Shown here one piece after another: positions 5,432 through 6,729 of a DNA stretch of 6,729 bases. The position numbers and the translations under genes were made by a program. This DNA is from an uncultured Corynebacterium sp. Its GTDB lineage: Bacteria; Actinomycetota; Actinomycetes; Mycobacteriales; Mycobacteriaceae. The notes under the pieces were generated by a model, which did no database searches, was not told the DNA's origin, and was given only the letters and a program-made list of their open reading frames with translations. The DNA is taken from contig NZ_CAMICL010000075.1 in the NCBI RefSeq assembly GCF_946221105.1, positions 1 to 6,729 of the forward strand, read 5' to 3'. Within the stretch, counting starts at the first letter, position 1; the number at the start of each line of letters is the position of its first letter.

Positions 5432-5660
5432 CGTGCCCTCCCCAAATCCCCCACTTCTCCCCACTGGTGCCCCGTAAGCGCCAAAACCCGAGTATTGGCG
5501 CTCCATGTGGCCCGTGAATCGTGGGGATAAAGGTGTTGCAAGTGGCGGGTGTGAGCCGTGATTCGCGCTCGTGCGGGTAAACTCCCCACGACTAAAATCG
5601 CTCTCTAGCCTGCGTGAACGCGACACGCCGGAACAAAAAACCGCCGAGGTGTGGCGTTTG

Positions 5661-5684
5661 TGGGGGAAAGTGGGTTAAAGTGGG
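5661..5684 (+). promoter_or_regulatory. MraZ box: three TGGG repeats at 10-bp period
   Basis: TGGG occurs at 5661, 5671 and 5681, with the second and third each preceded by AAAG or AAG-like sequence (GAAAGTGGG, TAAAGTGGG). MraZ proteins are known to bind direct repeats of TGGG-type (E. coli) or AAAGTG-type (mollicutes) cores spaced by one helical turn. The array overlies the extended -10 of the mraZ promoter and so suits autoregulation. Confidence 0.7.
5671..5681 (+). promoter_or_regulatory. Extended -10 of the mraZ promoter
   Basis: TGGGTTAAAGT followed by GG fits the corynebacterial extended -10 (TGnGn, TANNNT, GG), with TAAAGT at 5676-5681. The predicted start is near 5688, leaving a leader of about 100 nt. 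The -35 region is poor. The same bases are the second and third MraZ repeats. Confidence 0.55.
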
Positions 5685-5791
5685 GCCCAGCGGAGTGACG
5701 TGGCGCGCATCTTGACTACGTGCGCGGTTCGGAACGAAGCCGAGAAAATTTCACAGCCAACGTCAGAAAGTGAAGGAAGGTAGGTCGCCGG

Positions 5792-6226
5792 ATGTTTCTG
5801 GGAACCTACACTCCCAAGCTCGACGACAAAGGTCGCCTGACGCTCCCCGCGAAGTTCCGCGAGGATCTTGCGGACGGGTTGATGGTGACCAAGGGGCAGG
5901 ACCACTCGCTTGCGGTGTACCCGCGCGACGAGTTCGCCGCCCGCGCCCGCAAGGCCGCAGCGGCATCCCGCACAAACCCCAAGGCGCGCGCGTTTATCCG
6001 CAACCTGGCTGCCAGCGCGGATGAACAAACGCTCGACGGGTCTGGGCGGATCACCCTGTCCCCGGCGCACCGGGAGTACGCAAACCTTTCCAAGGAGTGC
6101 GTGGTCATCGGTTCGGTGGATTTTCTCGAGATCTGGGACCTCGAGTCCTGGAATAAGTATCAAGAAGAGACTGAAGCCGCGTTCTCCGCGGCGGATGACG
6201 ACGACATTCTCTCCGGTCTGCTGTAG
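5792..6226 (+). CDS. mraZ: Transcriptional regulator MraZ
   Basis: A 144-aa protein, the usual length for MraZ, with two tandem SpoVT-AbrB-type half-domains. The first holds MFLGTYTPKLDDKGRLTLPA (residues 1-20), with the conserved D-x-G-R turn at D12-R15; the second repeats it as LDGSGRITLSPAHREYA (81-97, D82-R86). From family knowledge, MraZ forms ring-shaped oligomers, sits on the nucleoid and represses the division and cell wall operon by binding tandem TGGG-type repeats, here probably those at 5661-5684. The C-terminal acidic stretch (ADDDDILSGLL) is typical of actinobacterial members. Start is ATG 5792 with TAGG/GGAAGG purines 7-11 nt upstream. rsmH follows after a 193-bp gap, much longer than a coupled junction and filled with RNA structure. 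Confidence 0.97.
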   Translation: MFLGTYTPKLDDKGRLTLPAKFREDLADGLMVTKGQDHSLAVYPRDEFAARARKAAAASRTNPKARAFIRNLAASADEQTLDGSGRITLSPAHREYANLSKECVVIGSVDFLEIWDLESWNKYQEETEAAFSAADDDDILSGLL

Positions 6227-6273
6227 GGCTGACTACCCGCTAGCAGGCATCGACTACGGAGAGCGTGTACGGA

Positions 6274-6339
6274 CTCTGTCCGGGGCGTGAAGCGTTCTGG
6301 TGTACTTCCCCGACATCAGAACAGCCGCCCCGGGCAGGG
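6274..6339 (+). promoter_or_regulatory. Structured RNA leader upstream of rsmH, mraW RNA motif candidate
   Basis: A long hairpin. The outer stem of 14 pairs joins 6274-6287 to 6326-6339 (two G-U pairs); a small asymmetric internal loop (6288-6293, 6323-6325) follows; the inner stem of 10 pairs joins 6294-6303 to 6313-6322 (one G-U pair); and the 9-nt terminal loop is ACUUCCCCG. The CUUCCCC loop, the stem and the place upstream of mraW (rsmH) agree with my recollection of the mraW RNA motif reported in Actinobacteria by comparative genomics. No T run follows, so it is not an intrinsic terminator. Its ligand or partner is unknown to me; it may regulate rsmH and downstream dcw genes or be a processing site. 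Confidence 0.75.
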
Positions 6340-6419
6340 CTCTATGCGCTCCCCGCGCTGATACCGCTGACACAACCACCGCACAAGCTAGGGACACTGA
6401 AAGACACGGAGGGCACGGC

Positions 6420-6729
6420 ATGGCGAACTTCACGCTCGCTGACGACCCGCACGGTCACGTCCCCGTCATGCGCGACCGCATGGCTGATCTGCTCGCGCCC
6501 AGCGTCGAAAAGTTCGGGGCAAATGCGGTGCTTATCGACGGCACGCTCGGCGCCGGCGGCCACACAGAGCACTTCCTCAACGTGTTTCCCGAAGCCCGCG
6601 TGATCGGCGTGGACCGGGATCCGAGCGCGCTGCGTCAGGCGTCGGAACGCTTGGCTCCCTTCGGCGACCGATTCACCGCAGTGCAGTGCCGCTTCGACCA
6701 CGTCGACGAGGCGGTGGCGGACAACACCG
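6420..6729 (+). CDS. rsmH: 16S rRNA (cytosine(1402)-N4)-methyltransferase RsmH, N-terminal part (runs off window)
   Basis: The first 103 codons of RsmH (MraW), open to the window edge. Conserved landmarks: HVPVM (residues 13-17), the S-adenosylmethionine-binding motif DGTLGAGGHT (40-49), and VIGVDRDPSAL (61-71) with the acidic residue that contacts the ribose. A further strand/turn RFDHVDEA (91-98) begins the next part of the Rossmann fold. The enzyme N4-methylates C1402 of 16S rRNA in the decoding centre. The ATG at 6420 has GGAGGG (6408-6413) 6 nt upstream, a strong ribosome binding site. Full-length family members are usually a little over 300 aa, so roughly two thirds is outside the window. 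By the usual dcw order, ftsL and ftsI should follow. Confidence 0.96.
   Translation, partial: MANFTLADDPHGHVPVMRDRMADLLAPSVEKFGANAVLIDGTLGAGGHTEHFLNVFPEARVIGVDRDPSALRQASERLAPFGDRFTAVQCRFDHVDEAVADNT

Larger units (their letters stand above)
5432..5791 (+). promoter_or_regulatory. mraZ upstream regulatory region
   Basis: No credible gene lies in this stretch. It contains a set of CCCA motifs at 5441, 5450 and 5460 (TGGG on the minus strand); an inverted repeat AGCGCCAA/TTGGCGCT (5477-5484, 5495-5502); an imperfect 13-bp direct repeat (5519-5531, 5569-5581); possible distal -10 hexamers TAAACT (5578-5583) and TAAAAT (5593-5598); the main candidate promoter with MraZ-type repeats at 5661-5684; and a leader containing a small hairpin, CGCGCA/TGCGCG (5704-5709, 5721-5726). 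The mraZ ribosome binding site is probably GGAAGGTAGG (5775-5784). Confidence 0.6.

Noticed and set aside
5712..5717. TTGACT as a -35 for mraZ
   Set aside because: No TANNNT hexamer lies 16-19 bp downstream (the bases are CGAAGC-like), so the match is probably accidental.
6227..6273. Separate rsmH promoter in the gap after mraZ
   Set aside because: The TA-containing hexamers here (TACCCG, TAGCAG, TACGGA) all lack the final T of TANNNT, so I do not annotate one.
6274..6339. The large hairpin as an intrinsic terminator of mraZ
   Set aside because: No T run follows the stem (the next bases are CTCTATGCGC), and rsmH is expected to be co-transcribed.

Overview
This is a GC-rich actinobacterial segment, almost certainly from Corynebacterium. 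It carries the neighbourhood that flanks the start of the dcw (division and cell wall) cluster in Corynebacteriales: pknL, an Rv2175c-type DNA-binding protein, mptA, idsA, a GNAT acetyltransferase, a SAV_6107-type protein, a DUF3040 membrane protein, mraZ and rsmH. The genus call rests on this gene order and on lipomannan and prenyl-diphosphate genes typical of mycolate-producing bacteria. I cannot name the species.

Layout. Bases 1-827 (minus) hold the N-terminal kinase domain of PknL, cut by the window edge. Divergent from it, 853-1215 (plus) is the small HTH protein whose M. tuberculosis homologue is a PknL substrate. The two start regions are only 26 bp apart, and their -10 hexamers overlap. 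A minus-strand operon follows: GNAT acetyltransferase (4313-3750), idsA (3705-2623) and mptA (2623-1118). idsA and mptA share one base, and mptA runs 98 bp into the 3' end of the convergent HTH gene. From 4465 everything reads rightward: the SAV_6107-type protein (4465-4902), the DUF3040 protein (4993-5385), a strong intrinsic terminator (5396-5431), a 406-bp regulatory gap, mraZ (5792-6226), a structured RNA leader (6274-6339) and the 5' part of rsmH (6420 to the edge).

How the parts fit. idsA makes long-chain prenyl diphosphates, and mptA uses a polyprenyl-phosphate-linked mannose donor to extend lipomannan; their coupled arrangement joins lipid supply to envelope glycan assembly. PknL and its HTH partner are a phosphorylation-control pair. 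MraZ and RsmH open the division cluster.

The regulatory DNA is the most interesting part. (1) Two LexA/SOS-box-like sites 32 bp apart lie upstream of the SAV_6107-type gene, one abutting its probable -10. (2) Three TGGG repeats at an exact 10-bp period overlie a consensus extended -10 upstream of mraZ, as expected for MraZ autoregulation. (3) A long two-part hairpin with a CUUCCCC loop precedes rsmH and matches my recollection of the actinobacterial mraW RNA motif. No mobile elements, tRNAs, rRNAs or CRISPR arrays were seen.
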